Assembly (NCBI GenBank): GCA_904419295.1 | Contig: CAJFRA010000003.1 | Coordinates: 1 to 64,000, forward strand | Reading direction: 5' to 3' | Source of the DNA: Candidatus Pseudobutyricicoccus lothianensis | GTDB taxonomy: Bacteria; Bacillota; Clostridia; Oscillospirales; Butyricicoccaceae | Length of the DNA stretch: 64,000 nt | Part shown: piece after piece, positions 46,670 to 55,496 of the stretch | How positions within the stretch are numbered: position 1 is the first letter of the stretch | How the letters are laid out: every line of letters starts with the position of its first letter | Made by a program: the position numbers and the translations under genes | Notes under the pieces: model-generated | What the model saw: the letters and a program-made list of their open reading frames with translations, nothing else | Databases searched by the model: none | What the model was told of the DNA's origin: nothing

Positions 46670-48721
46670 ATGCTGGTGCCCCGTAAGCTGGATGACCAGA
46701 GTTTTGAACAGATCTTGCAAGAGGCGGAAGGGCGTCTGCCTTGGCTGTGCCCCGCCTGGACAGACCACAACGCCCATGACCCGGGCATCACCCTGCTGGA
46801 GCTGATGGCCTGGTACAAGGAAATGCAGCAGTACCACATGGACCAGACCACCCCAGCCCTGCAAAAAAAGATGCTCAAGCTGCTGGGGGTGACGCCAGCG
46901 GCCGGCCGACCGGCAACGCTGGCCATCCAGGTGGGGGAAGAGGAAAAGGGCTGGCCCGCCCTCTCCCGCCTGGTGACGCCCCAAGAGGTGGTCTGCGAAC
47001 TGCTGGAACCCATCCCGGCTCAGCGGGCCCGGCTGGAGCAGGTCAACATCCTGGCGGAGGACGGGACGCACGACGTGAGCGGATTGCTGACCGGCGGCAT
47101 GACCGTGCAGCCCTTTGCCTTTGGCGGCCAGCGGGGCACGGCGCTGCGCCTGGGGTTCCGCCGCCTGCCGGAACAGGGGCTGCGGCTGTGGTTCCAGGTG
47201 GCCCCGCCGGAAGGCGTGGCCCGCAACCCCTTTGGCCCGTGGAGCCAAGCGCCCCGCACCATCCGCTGGGTGGCGGAAGGGCTGGGGCCGGTGGAGCCGG
47301 CGGAAGACCAGACCTGGGCCTTGAGCCAAAGCGGCTTTGTGGAGCTGCCGGTGCTGCCCGAGTGGCAGGCCGGCGGCCAGGGCCTTTGGTGGCTGCGGCT
47401 GGAGCTGGAAGAGGGCGGCTGTGAAGAACAGGTGCGCCTTTCCGGGCTCGCGGCCAACCGATACCGGGCCGCCCAGCAGCAGACCTGGGCCGCCAGCCAC
47501 TGGTTCACCGTGGAGCCTGCCGCCGGCCAGCAGGTGCTGCTGGAAGACGCCCTGGCCCAGGTGGCCCAAGTGGCGGTGTTCCTGCGGCAGGCCAAGGGAT
47601 GGCAGCAGATCCTGCCCCAGGGCGAAAGCTACGGCCCAGCCGGCCGGTGGCTGCAAGTGGATGCCGCAGGCGCCCGGGCAGAGGGGCCCAACTTGCTGGT
47701 GGTATGCCTGGACCCCATCCGCAGCCAGGATCTGCTCTTGGACGCCAAGGGCAGGCCGGGGGAGACGCTGCACCTCAACCTGCAAGGGCAGCGGGCGCTG
47801 GCCCAGCACCTTTCCCTGTGGTGCGATACATTGGAAGAAGATGGAGAGATCCGGCCGGCGGCCTGGCGCTGTGTGGATGACTTGTACCAATACGGCCCCC
47901 GGGACCGGGTGTTCACCTACGACCCCGTACGGGAGACCATCGCATTTGGCGACGGCCTCCATGGGGCGATCCCCCAAGGGGGGCAAGGGGCGGTCTTGGT
48001 GGCCGGGCTGGTGCTCTCTTTGGGCAGCCAGGGCAATTTGCCCGCCCAGGCGGGGTTGTATTTTGCCGATGACGGCACCGGGGTGCAAAATGGCGCCGCC
48101 ACCGGCGGCCAGGACCCGGAGACGCCCCGCCAAGCCGGCGCCCGGCTGCGGCGGATGATCAGCCAGACGGAAAAATGTGTGGCGGCCGGGGATTATGAGC
48201 GCCGGGCCAAGGCCACGCCGGGCCTGCGGGTGGCGGCAGCCAAGGCACTGCCCGGCTATGACCCTGCCCGGCCCGGCCGCCAGCCCGCTGTGGTGACGGT
48301 GGTGGTGATCCCCGCCTCGGAAGAGGCGCTGCCCCGGCCGGATGAACGGTTTTTGTCCGCCGTGGCCCGGCAGCTGGAAGAAGGGCGGCCTTTGTGCATC
48401 CGCACCCAGGTCACAGGCCCCTGTTATGTGGAGTATTCCCTTTCCCTGCGGCTGCTGGCCAGCCGGGAAGTGACAGAGGAGCAGGTGCGCCGCTGGCTTT
48501 GGCAGCAGGCGGGCCCTTTGCAGGCGGGCATCGGCCGGCCTTTGCGCAAAGATGACCTGGCGGCCGTGCTGCAAAAGCTGCCCGGCCTGTGGCAAGTGCA
48601 GCAGATCGACCTGGGCAGCCTGCACCCCCGGTGCTACCGCACGGCGGCCGGCGACTTGGAACTGCCGCCCGACGGCGTGCCCTGGCTGGGGAGATTGCAG
48701 ATCGAATGGGAACGCATGTGA
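46670..48721 (+). CDS. Baseplate J-like protein 2 (Afp12-like)
   Basis: LCPAWTDHNAHDPGITLLELMAWYKEMQQYHMDQ; IAFGDGLHGAIPQGGQGAVLVAG; ATG at 46670 with GGAGG. Confidence 0.92.
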   Translation: MLVPRKLDDQSFEQILQEAEGRLPWLCPAWTDHNAHDPGITLLELMAWYKEMQQYHMDQTTPALQKKMLKLLGVTPAAGRPATLAIQVGEEEKGWPALSRLVTPQEVVCELLEPIPAQRARLEQVNILAEDGTHDVSGLLTGGMTVQPFAFGGQRGTALRLGFRRLPEQGLRLWFQVAPPEGVARNPFGPWSQAPRTIRWVAEGLGPVEPAEDQTWALSQSGFVELPVLPEWQAGGQGLWWLRLELEEGGCEEQVRLSGLAANRYRAAQQQTWAASHWFTVEPAAGQQVLLEDALAQVAQVAVFLRQAKGWQQILPQGESYGPAGRWLQVDAAGARAEGPNLLVVCLDPIRSQDLLLDAKGRPGETLHLNLQGQRALAQHLSLWCDTLEEDGEIRPAAWRCVDDLYQYGPRDRVFTYDPVRETIAFGDGLHGAIPQGGQGAVLVAGLVLSLGSQGNLPAQAGLYFADDGTGVQNGAATGGQDPETPRQAGARLRRMISQTEKCVAAGDYERRAKATPGLRVAAAKALPGYDPARPGRQPAVVTVVVIPASEEALPRPDERFLSAVARQLEEGRPLCIRTQVTGPCYVEYSLSLRLLASREVTEEQVRRWLWQQAGPLQAGIGRPLRKDDLAAVLQKLPGLWQVQQIDLGSLHPRCYRTAAGDLELPPDGVPWLGRLQIEWERM

Positions 48722-48764
48722 GCCGGCCTAGGCCGGAAGAGAAAGGAAGGCGAGGAGGGAGACC

Positions 48765-49868
48765 ATGAGCGCCACCCAGGAATACCGCACCATTTGCTGC
48801 CAGGAAGAATGGCGGCAAGGGCTGTTTTATCAAATCGAATGCCAGGGCGATACGCTCCGGCTGATGGAAGGGAGCCACGAAGGGGCGGTGCTGCTCCACC
48901 CGGTGGACAGCGGCGAAAAAGGGTTTTCCTGGAGCCGCCTGGTGGTGGATGCCACCCTGCCCGCCGATTCGGTGCTGCGCATTTACGCCCGGGCCTCCGA
49001 CGAGGCGGATTGGCCCCAGTGGAAGCAATGGCAGGCTCAGCTGCCCGCGCTGCGGGGGGTGCCGCGGCCCGGGCTGGAGGATCTGTTCGGCCCGCCCCTG
49101 ACCCAGCGGGACTGCTGGCTGCGCTGCAGCGGCCGCTACCTGTGGCTGGCTCTGGAGCTGGGGGCCACCGGTTCCCAAGCGCCGGCCATCCGTTCGCTGG
49201 CCCTGCGCATGGAGGGGGACCACATGGTGGATTATCTGCCCGCCATTTACCAAGGGCAGGATTTTACCTACCGGTACCTGTCCATCTTCAACAGCATGTT
49301 TCAAGATATGGAGAGCGCCATCGACAGCCTGCCCCGGCTGTTTGACCTGGAGAGCGCGCCGCCGGAATTGCTGGAATACCTGGTGAACTGGGTCTGCATC
49401 GACCCCCAGCAGGGGCCGGACAGCAGGGAGCGGGCCAAGACCGCCCTGGAAGACTATGAGACCATGTATACCCCGGCGGGCGTGCGGCGCAGCGTGCGGC
49501 GGCTCACCGGCCGGGATGCGCTGCTGATCGAGCACTTTTCCGTGGACCCCAACCGGCCCGAATGTCAAAACCCGGCCCTCTACCGCCGTCTGTACGGCGA
49601 AAACCCCTACCGGTTCTTCCTGCTGCTGGAAGAGGACGCCTTTGCCACCCGGGAGGCGATGGAGCGGTTCTTGCGGCACATGGAAGACTGCATCCCGGCG
49701 GGCACGGAACTGGAGCTGGTGCTGCTGAAAAAATGCGTCCAACTGGATTGGCACACCTATTTGGGCGTCAACTCCCAGATCGGCAGCTATATCCCCGCCG
49801 CCATCAATGAGACGGTGACCATCCACTACGATACGACGATCGGAGGAACGAGACATGAGCAATGCTGA
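48765..49868 (+). CDS. Phage tail protein I-like (TIGR02242-like)
   Basis: YLPAIYQGQDFTYRYLSIFNSMFQDMESAIDSLPRLFDLESAPPELLEYLVNWV. Confidence 0.9.
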   Translation: MSATQEYRTICCQEEWRQGLFYQIECQGDTLRLMEGSHEGAVLLHPVDSGEKGFSWSRLVVDATLPADSVLRIYARASDEADWPQWKQWQAQLPALRGVPRPGLEDLFGPPLTQRDCWLRCSGRYLWLALELGATGSQAPAIRSLALRMEGDHMVDYLPAIYQGQDFTYRYLSIFNSMFQDMESAIDSLPRLFDLESAPPELLEYLVNWVCIDPQQGPDSRERAKTALEDYETMYTPAGVRRSVRRLTGRDALLIEHFSVDPNRPECQNPALYRRLYGENPYRFFLLLEEDAFATREAMERFLRHMEDCIPAGTELELVLLKKCVQLDWHTYLGVNSQIGSYIPAAINETVTIHYDTTIGGTRHEQC

Positions 49869-51636
49869 CTTTTTTCCCATAGAGCGCAACCGGTATTTTT
49901 ATGGCAAGCTGCTGACGGTACGAGATTTTGAGATCGAGCAGCGGTATGCCCGGCAAAAATCCCAGCTGATGAACCGGCTATCCCTGGGGGCGGGGGTGCT
50001 GTGCGGCCTGGGCGTCACCGCCAGCGACGACAGCACCCTGCTGATCGAAAGCGGCATCGCTCTGGATTACCAGGGGCGCATGGTGGTGCTGGAAGAGCCC
50101 ATCCTGCGCAAGCTCCAGATGATCGAAGGCCAAGAGGCCCTGCACGGGCAAAGCACCGCCTACCTGTGCCTGGCCTATGACGAAGAGGACCTGGAACCGG
50201 TGAACGCCGTGGGGGCAGATACCGGCGAGAGCCGCCAGTTCAACATGACCCGGGAGGGCAGCCGCCTCTTTTTGACCACCCAGGCCCCCGAATACCGGAG
50301 CCTGTTGGAGGCCCAGGGGTTGGAAAATGTATCGGTGCTGTACGCCAGCGAAGAGCTGACGCTGGTGCTGGCCGTGCCTGCCGCCGCCTATGGCGGCCAG
50401 GAGATCGAGCTGCAGGTGCTGGTGGTAAAGAACGAAAAAACACCGCCGGTCTCCTTCCGTCTGGAAGGGGAGAGCGCCTTTTTGGAAAGCGAAAACGGCA
50501 GGGTATGCCTGGAATTCAAAGAGAGCCCGGAGGAAAAAAGAAGGGTCTATCCGGCGGTCTTCCGCCAGAAAGTGCGGCCGCTGAGCGAGGCGGATTGCCC
50601 CCTGTTCACAGCGGGCGGCGAACTGAACTTGTTTTTGGGCAGCCACCACTATAAAAACTATGTGGAGGCGCCTTCCAAGACCCATATCTGTTCCAACGAA
50701 GCCCAGCTGCAGGACTACCGGCGCCGCTCCGACAGCCTGGAAAAGCGGCTCACCGGCCGGGATCTGCCCATCTATCTGGCCAAGCTGGAGCTGATCAATT
50801 CCGCCGGCGGCGTATTTCTGGGGGATGTGACCGGCCTGCCCTTCCAGCAGATGCTGGACCGGCGGAGCCATGGCAGCCAGAGCACCGGCGGCCTGGAGGC
50901 GGTGACCACCTCGGTGCGCAGCCTGGAATATTGGCAAAAGCCCGATGTCAAAGCGGAATTCCAGCCGGCGACCAAGGCCCTTCATCTGGATTTCGGCATC
51001 CCCTCCCCAGAGCAATACGATTACGCCATCGCCCACGGCACGGTGGATCTGACCATGCCCGGCGGCATCCGGGTGAACAGCCGGGTGTATTCCGAGGAGA
51101 TCCCTCACGGCCTGGGGCCCGGAGCGGTGGATGTGCGGCTGAGCCTGCAATTCCAAGATGAGAAAAAAGAGGGGGAGACGGCCCTGCTCTACGGCAATAG
51201 CGAAGTATTCCGGGGCAAGGCCTCGCCGGTGGACGCCCCCTGGGCCGAAGCGGCGGCTCTGGTCTACCCGGAGCGGGGCACCATGCGCATCGGCCTGTGG
51301 CTGCACGACACGGTGCAGGGCAACCGGATGACCGTCCATTACTTTGCCCAAAAGCCTGAGCGGGATACCAGCCGCATCCTGGCCCAGCGCCAGGTGAGCT
51401 TGCAGCTGACGCCTGAATTTTCCCGGGTGAGCCGCCGGGGCACCCTCCGCATGGAAGCGGAAGTGGTGGGCAGCGAAGACAAGAGCGTCACATGGCAGGT
51501 AAAAGAGGAAAACGGCGGCGCCATTGACCGCAACGGCGTCTACCAAGCGCCGGAGACGCCGGGCACTTATGAGATCATCGCCACGGCCGGCGCCGATGAG
51601 ACGGTCACGGCCAGCGCCTTTGTCATTGTGGAATGA
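49855..51636 (+). CDS. eCIS-associated protein with C-terminal Ig-like domain
   Basis: NRYFYGKLLTVRDFEIEQRYARQKSQLMNRLSLGAGVLCGLGV; C-terminal VTWQVKEENGGAIDRNGVYQAPETPGTYEIIATA. Confidence 0.75.
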   Translation: MSNADFFPIERNRYFYGKLLTVRDFEIEQRYARQKSQLMNRLSLGAGVLCGLGVTASDDSTLLIESGIALDYQGRMVVLEEPILRKLQMIEGQEALHGQSTAYLCLAYDEEDLEPVNAVGADTGESRQFNMTREGSRLFLTTQAPEYRSLLEAQGLENVSVLYASEELTLVLAVPAAAYGGQEIELQVLVVKNEKTPPVSFRLEGESAFLESENGRVCLEFKESPEEKRRVYPAVFRQKVRPLSEADCPLFTAGGELNLFLGSHHYKNYVEAPSKTHICSNEAQLQDYRRRSDSLEKRLTGRDLPIYLAKLELINSAGGVFLGDVTGLPFQQMLDRRSHGSQSTGGLEAVTTSVRSLEYWQKPDVKAEFQPATKALHLDFGIPSPEQYDYAIAHGTVDLTMPGGIRVNSRVYSEEIPHGLGPGAVDVRLSLQFQDEKKEGETALLYGNSEVFRGKASPVDAPWAEAAALVYPERGTMRIGLWLHDTVQGNRMTVHYFAQKPERDTSRILAQRQVSLQLTPEFSRVSRRGTLRMEAEVVGSEDKSVTWQVKEENGGAIDRNGVYQAPETPGTYEIIATAGADETVTASAFVIVE

Positions 51637-51707
51637 GGGCGTGCCCGGCGGGCCCAAGCGCAATGGAAGGGGCCCGGCCGGCTGGCCACATGGAAAGGAG
51701 GGGACCC

Positions 51708-52424
51708 ATGGAGACCCTATTGATCCGCGAGCGGTATAAGATCGTGCAGGTGCTGCATGCCCAGCCGGATTACGCCTTTGCCGAGGCGGTGGACATTCAA
51801 GACCGGCAGACCCCCGCCTGCCTGGTGAACGTATACGAAGGGGCCTGGCTGCCCCGGTATGCGGAAGTCTACGCCGGGCTGGAAGGGTGCCCGGCCTTCC
51901 AGGGGGCCTTTCTCCAGGGCGAGAGTTTGGTGGCGGTCTTCCAGCCGGCCCAGGGCCTGCCCATCGACCGGGTGTTTTACCGGGGCGCCCGCTGGGGCTG
52001 GCGCGACCGGCTGGAGTTTGCCCAGCTGCTGCTCCACCAGGCGCTGACTTTGTGCGGGCTGCCGCCGGAGATCGGCTGCGCCGCCCTTTTCTCGGAAAAC
52101 GTGCTGGTGGATGTGGACAAACGCCGGGTGGACCTGCGGTATTTCATCCGCCCATTGGAGGGCATGACCCCCCGGGAGCTGACGCTGCTGGCGGCCGATC
52201 AGGTGGAAAAGATCCTGCTGCCCCGGTTTTCCTCTGCCGATGGGGAGCTGGCATTTCTCAAGCAGCTGCGCCGGGGAGAGTTCGCCAGCATGGTGCCGCT
52301 GTATGCGGCCTGGCGGCGGGCGCTGCCCCAGATCGAAGAGGAATACCAGGCGATGGACCGGAAGAACGCCATACACCGGGCTTGCGCCCTGGTCTGGAAA
52401 AATATCAAACGAAAGCGGAGGTGA
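51708..52424 (+). CDS. Kinase-like protein lacking catalytic motifs (candidate pseudokinase)
   Basis: RYKIVQVLHAQPDYAFAEAVDIQDRQTPACLVNVYE; SENVLVDVDKRRVDLRYF; ATG at 51708. Confidence 0.55.
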   Translation: METLLIRERYKIVQVLHAQPDYAFAEAVDIQDRQTPACLVNVYEGAWLPRYAEVYAGLEGCPAFQGAFLQGESLVAVFQPAQGLPIDRVFYRGARWGWRDRLEFAQLLLHQALTLCGLPPEIGCAALFSENVLVDVDKRRVDLRYFIRPLEGMTPRELTLLAADQVEKILLPRFSSADGELAFLKQLRRGEFASMVPLYAAWRRALPQIEEEYQAMDRKNAIHRACALVWKNIKRKRR

Positions 52425-52429
52425 GGGGC

Positions 52430-55012
52430 TTGGCTCCTGCCCGTAAATGGATGACGTGGGCGGCGGTGGCCGCCCTGACATGCTGCCTGCTGTGGGGCCT
52501 GTTGTGGGATCCTTTGGCAGATTGCGCCTCTGTGCTGTTCCACGGCTGGGGAAGCCAGACATATCTGGCCGCAGCCGAGGCAGACGGCACTGTGTGCGCC
52601 GCCGGTGTAGACGGCGAGGAATTCGTATTGGCCTTGGGCACCACCGCCGGAGAAGCGGTGGAAAAGCGCCGGGTGCGCCTGACCGCCCCGGCGGAGGAAT
52701 GCCAGCTGGCCGCCCTGTATCCCGACAGCCAAGGCGGCGTGTTCCTGGGCGTGTACGAGGAGGAGGACGGGCGGGAAGCCGCCAACCTCACGCTGTACCG
52801 CCAGCCGGCGGAGGGGCAGGTGGAAAAGCTGCTCACCGTGGCTTGCCAGGGGGAGACCGGGGCGGAGCGGCGGGCCAACACCCGGTTCAGCGGGTTTTCC
52901 GAATCGGGGGAATTGGTGCTCTTCGCCCAGATCGGGCCGGACGGCGTCCAGGGGTATGCCTATGACCGGGACGGCAGCGGCCTGCGGGAAGGCGAATCTT
53001 GGCAGGGAGAGGGGGCTTTGTCCGCCGCGGTGCTGCCCAGCCAAGGCCTGGCAGTGGGCGGCGATCAAAGGCTGGTCCTGGAAGGGGAAGAAGCGCCCCG
53101 CTCCGTGGAAAATCAAATCATCACCCAGCTCAAACAGGCTGGCGCCGGTCTTTTTTACATCGACAGCGCCAGTCTAAAAGTGTTTTACAGCGACTTGGCC
53201 GGCACGGCCATCCGCCAGGTGCTGGAACTGGGCCAGGGCTATTCGTTGGAAGGCCTGACCAGTTATGGCTTGACCGACCAAGGCGAGGCGCTGGTGCTGC
53301 TGGACGGCCACCGGCTGCTGCTGGACAAAGGGGACGGCCTGCAGGACCTGACCGGCATCCTCTACCGCTCCCGGGCAGCCAGCGGCCTGCTGCTGGCCGG
53401 CGGGGCGGCTGGAGTCCTGCTGTTGGCCACGCTGCTGTGGTACGGCCTGTTCGGTTGGCGCCAGGGCCAGGCGCCTTTGGCCCTGCGCTGGGGGACCGTG
53501 CTGGCGGCTGTGGGGGCCGTGGTCACCTTGGCCTGGCTCCAGGGCATGCTTTGGCCCGGGACCCAAAGCCGCTGGGAGCAGAGGACCCAGCGGGAACTGG
53601 CGGGCCTTTCGGCTTTGGCTGCCGGGGACTCCCAGCCAGCAGCCGGATTGGAAAATGGCGCGGCGGCCATGCTGCCCGGCAGCCGCCCTCAATACGCGGT
53701 CTACCAGCGGCAGCAGGGAGGGTGGCAGGTCGTCCAGGGCATGGAACCTGTGGGCAGTGACGCCCAGCTGAGCCCCGGCTTTGAGGCGGCAGCCGCCGCC
53801 CAAGCCCTGGAGCAGGGCATGGCCTTTGGCAAACAGGGCAGCCGCTACACCCTGTACTGGGAGCAGGACGGGCAGGTCTGTGCCCTTTCGGTGGAACAGG
53901 CGCCGGTGCTGGCCCAAGCCAAGGGTGAATATGCCGCTTTGGCCCTGCGGGTATGGGCAGTGGCAGTTTTGATCTTGGCGCTGGCCATTTTGCTCCTGGC
54001 CCTGGTGGGGCACAGGATGAAACGGCTGACCCAGGCCATGGAGACGCTGGCCGGGGGCGATACCGCCTGCCGGGTCCGGATCCGTTCCGGGGATGAGCTG
54101 GAGGGCATGGCCCAGAGCTTCAACAGCATGGCCCAAGCCATGGAACAGCTGAAAACAGGGCAGATGGACCTGATCCACGCCTATTTGCGGTTCGTGCCCG
54201 AGCGGGTGCTCAATTTGCTGGGCAAACGCTCCATTGTGGAGGTGGATAAAAACACCTTTGCCTCCAAGCGGATGGCGGTGATGATGGTGTGGTTCGCCTT
54301 CCCCGACCGGGTATACGACAACAGCACCCGCGCCCTGTTCGACAGCATCAACCAGGTGATCGAGCGCACGGCCTCCATCGCCTCCCGGCAGGGGGGCACG
54401 GTGTTCAACTTTGCTTACAACGGCTACGACGTGGTGCTGGAAGGCCAGGAGGGCCAGGCGGTGAGCACGGCAGTGGCTATCCAGCAGGAGGTGCTGGCGC
54501 TGAACGAACAACGGGCCCAGCTGGGGCAGCCCGAAGTGCGGCTGTGCATCGCCCTGGATGTGGGCGATGTGATGATGGGCGTGGTAGGCGACGGCTATCA
54601 GCTGGAACCCACCACCATCTCTTCCAGTTTTTCCACGGTCAAGGGCCTGATCCAAGTGTGCGGCCGGGTGGGGGCCAGCATCTTGTGCACCGAAAATATC
54701 ATCGGCGGCGCCAGCGGTTACGGCAGCCGCTACATGGGCAAATGCCTGCAAGGGGGGACGCCCATCCGGGTGTACGAGATCTTTGACGGCGACCCCTACA
54801 GCGTGCGGAAAGTGAAAGCCAATACGCGCCAGGCCTTTTCCGAAGGGGTGTTTGCCCTGTACAGCCGGGATTTCGCCCAGGCCAAGCGCATCTTTTTGGA
54901 GCTGGTGCACCACAACCCCGGCGATGGGGGAGCCCGGTATTTCCTCTACTTGGCCGACCGGCTGGCCCAGCACCCCGATGGGGAGATCCGGCTGGACGGC
55001 CCGTGGACCTGA
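52430..55012 (+). CDS. Membrane protein with HAMP and degenerate class III nucleotidyl cyclase domain
   Basis: TTG start with GGAGGTGA RBS; several TM segments; HAMP-like RMKRLTQAMETLAGGDTACRVRIRSGDELEGMAQSFNSM; cyclase-like C-terminus. Confidence 0.8.
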   Translation: MAPARKWMTWAAVAALTCCLLWGLLWDPLADCASVLFHGWGSQTYLAAAEADGTVCAAGVDGEEFVLALGTTAGEAVEKRRVRLTAPAEECQLAALYPDSQGGVFLGVYEEEDGREAANLTLYRQPAEGQVEKLLTVACQGETGAERRANTRFSGFSESGELVLFAQIGPDGVQGYAYDRDGSGLREGESWQGEGALSAAVLPSQGLAVGGDQRLVLEGEEAPRSVENQIITQLKQAGAGLFYIDSASLKVFYSDLAGTAIRQVLELGQGYSLEGLTSYGLTDQGEALVLLDGHRLLLDKGDGLQDLTGILYRSRAASGLLLAGGAAGVLLLATLLWYGLFGWRQGQAPLALRWGTVLAAVGAVVTLAWLQGMLWPGTQSRWEQRTQRELAGLSALAAGDSQPAAGLENGAAAMLPGSRPQYAVYQRQQGGWQVVQGMEPVGSDAQLSPGFEAAAAAQALEQGMAFGKQGSRYTLYWEQDGQVCALSVEQAPVLAQAKGEYAALALRVWAVAVLILALAILLLALVGHRMKRLTQAMETLAGGDTACRVRIRSGDELEGMAQSFNSMAQAMEQLKTGQMDLIHAYLRFVPERVLNLLGKRSIVEVDKNTFASKRMAVMMVWFAFPDRVYDNSTRALFDSINQVIERTASIASRQGGTVFNFAYNGYDVVLEGQEGQAVSTAVAIQQEVLALNEQRAQLGQPEVRLCIALDVGDVMMGVVGDGYQLEPTTISSSFSTVKGLIQVCGRVGASILCTENIIGGASGYGSRYMGKCLQGGTPIRVYEIFDGDPYSVRKVKANTRQAFSEGVFALYSRDFAQAKRIFLELVHHNPGDGGARYFLYLADRLAQHPDGEIRLDGPWT

Positions 55013-55045
55013 CGGTTTTGGCACGTGCATCAAAGGAGGGGCGAC

Positions 55046-55450
55046 ATGCCGATCACACAACTGGATATCCTGCGGCGGCAGGCGGAAAGCGCCTACCGCA
55101 ACCAAGTACAAAAAGAAACGGCCCAGCTGCGGCGTTCGACCAGCTTGGTCCAACAGGCCGCCCGCCTGACGGGCCGGGGGGCCCAGGCGCTGGAACAAGC
55201 CCGCCGGCAAAAGGGCGGGGGCAGCCCGGGGCCAACGGGGCAGCCAGCCCCGGCCGGGGGCCATTGGGAGCCCGCAGAGCGGCAAGTGTGCGCCGACGGA
55301 TATGTGCGGGTGTCGCCGCGCCAGCCCATCTACACCCCGCCGGGATACCGGCGCCGGCTGGTGTGGAAAGGGGTGGGCCTGTTCCTTTGCGCTGGGGCCA
55401 TCCTGTTGCTGCTGGGGTTTTTGCTGCGCAGCGGCATCCTGGCGTTTTAA
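55046..55450 (+). CDS. Single-TM small protein in CIS operon
   Basis: RRRLVWKGVGLFLCAGAILLLLGFLLRSGILAF; RBS GGAGGGG. Confidence 0.75.
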   Translation: MPITQLDILRRQAESAYRNQVQKETAQLRRSTSLVQQAARLTGRGAQALEQARRQKGGGSPGPTGQPAPAGGHWEPAERQVCADGYVRVSPRQPIYTPPGYRRRLVWKGVGLFLCAGAILLLLGFLLRSGILAF

Positions 55451-55496
55451 TCCTGAAACAGTCACAGCGGCCCGGCCGCTTTAGGGGGTACCGATC

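Noticed and set aside
43704-48625. Large minus-strand ORFs (973 and 788 aa) opposite the baseplate genes
   Set aside because: Antisense shadows of high-GC codon usage; plus-strand products are clear baseplate J proteins.
48723-48736. 14-bp perfect palindrome CCGGCCTAGGCCGG
   Set aside because: Short GC-rich palindrome likely by chance in a high-GC region; no loop for a stable RNA hairpin and no context.
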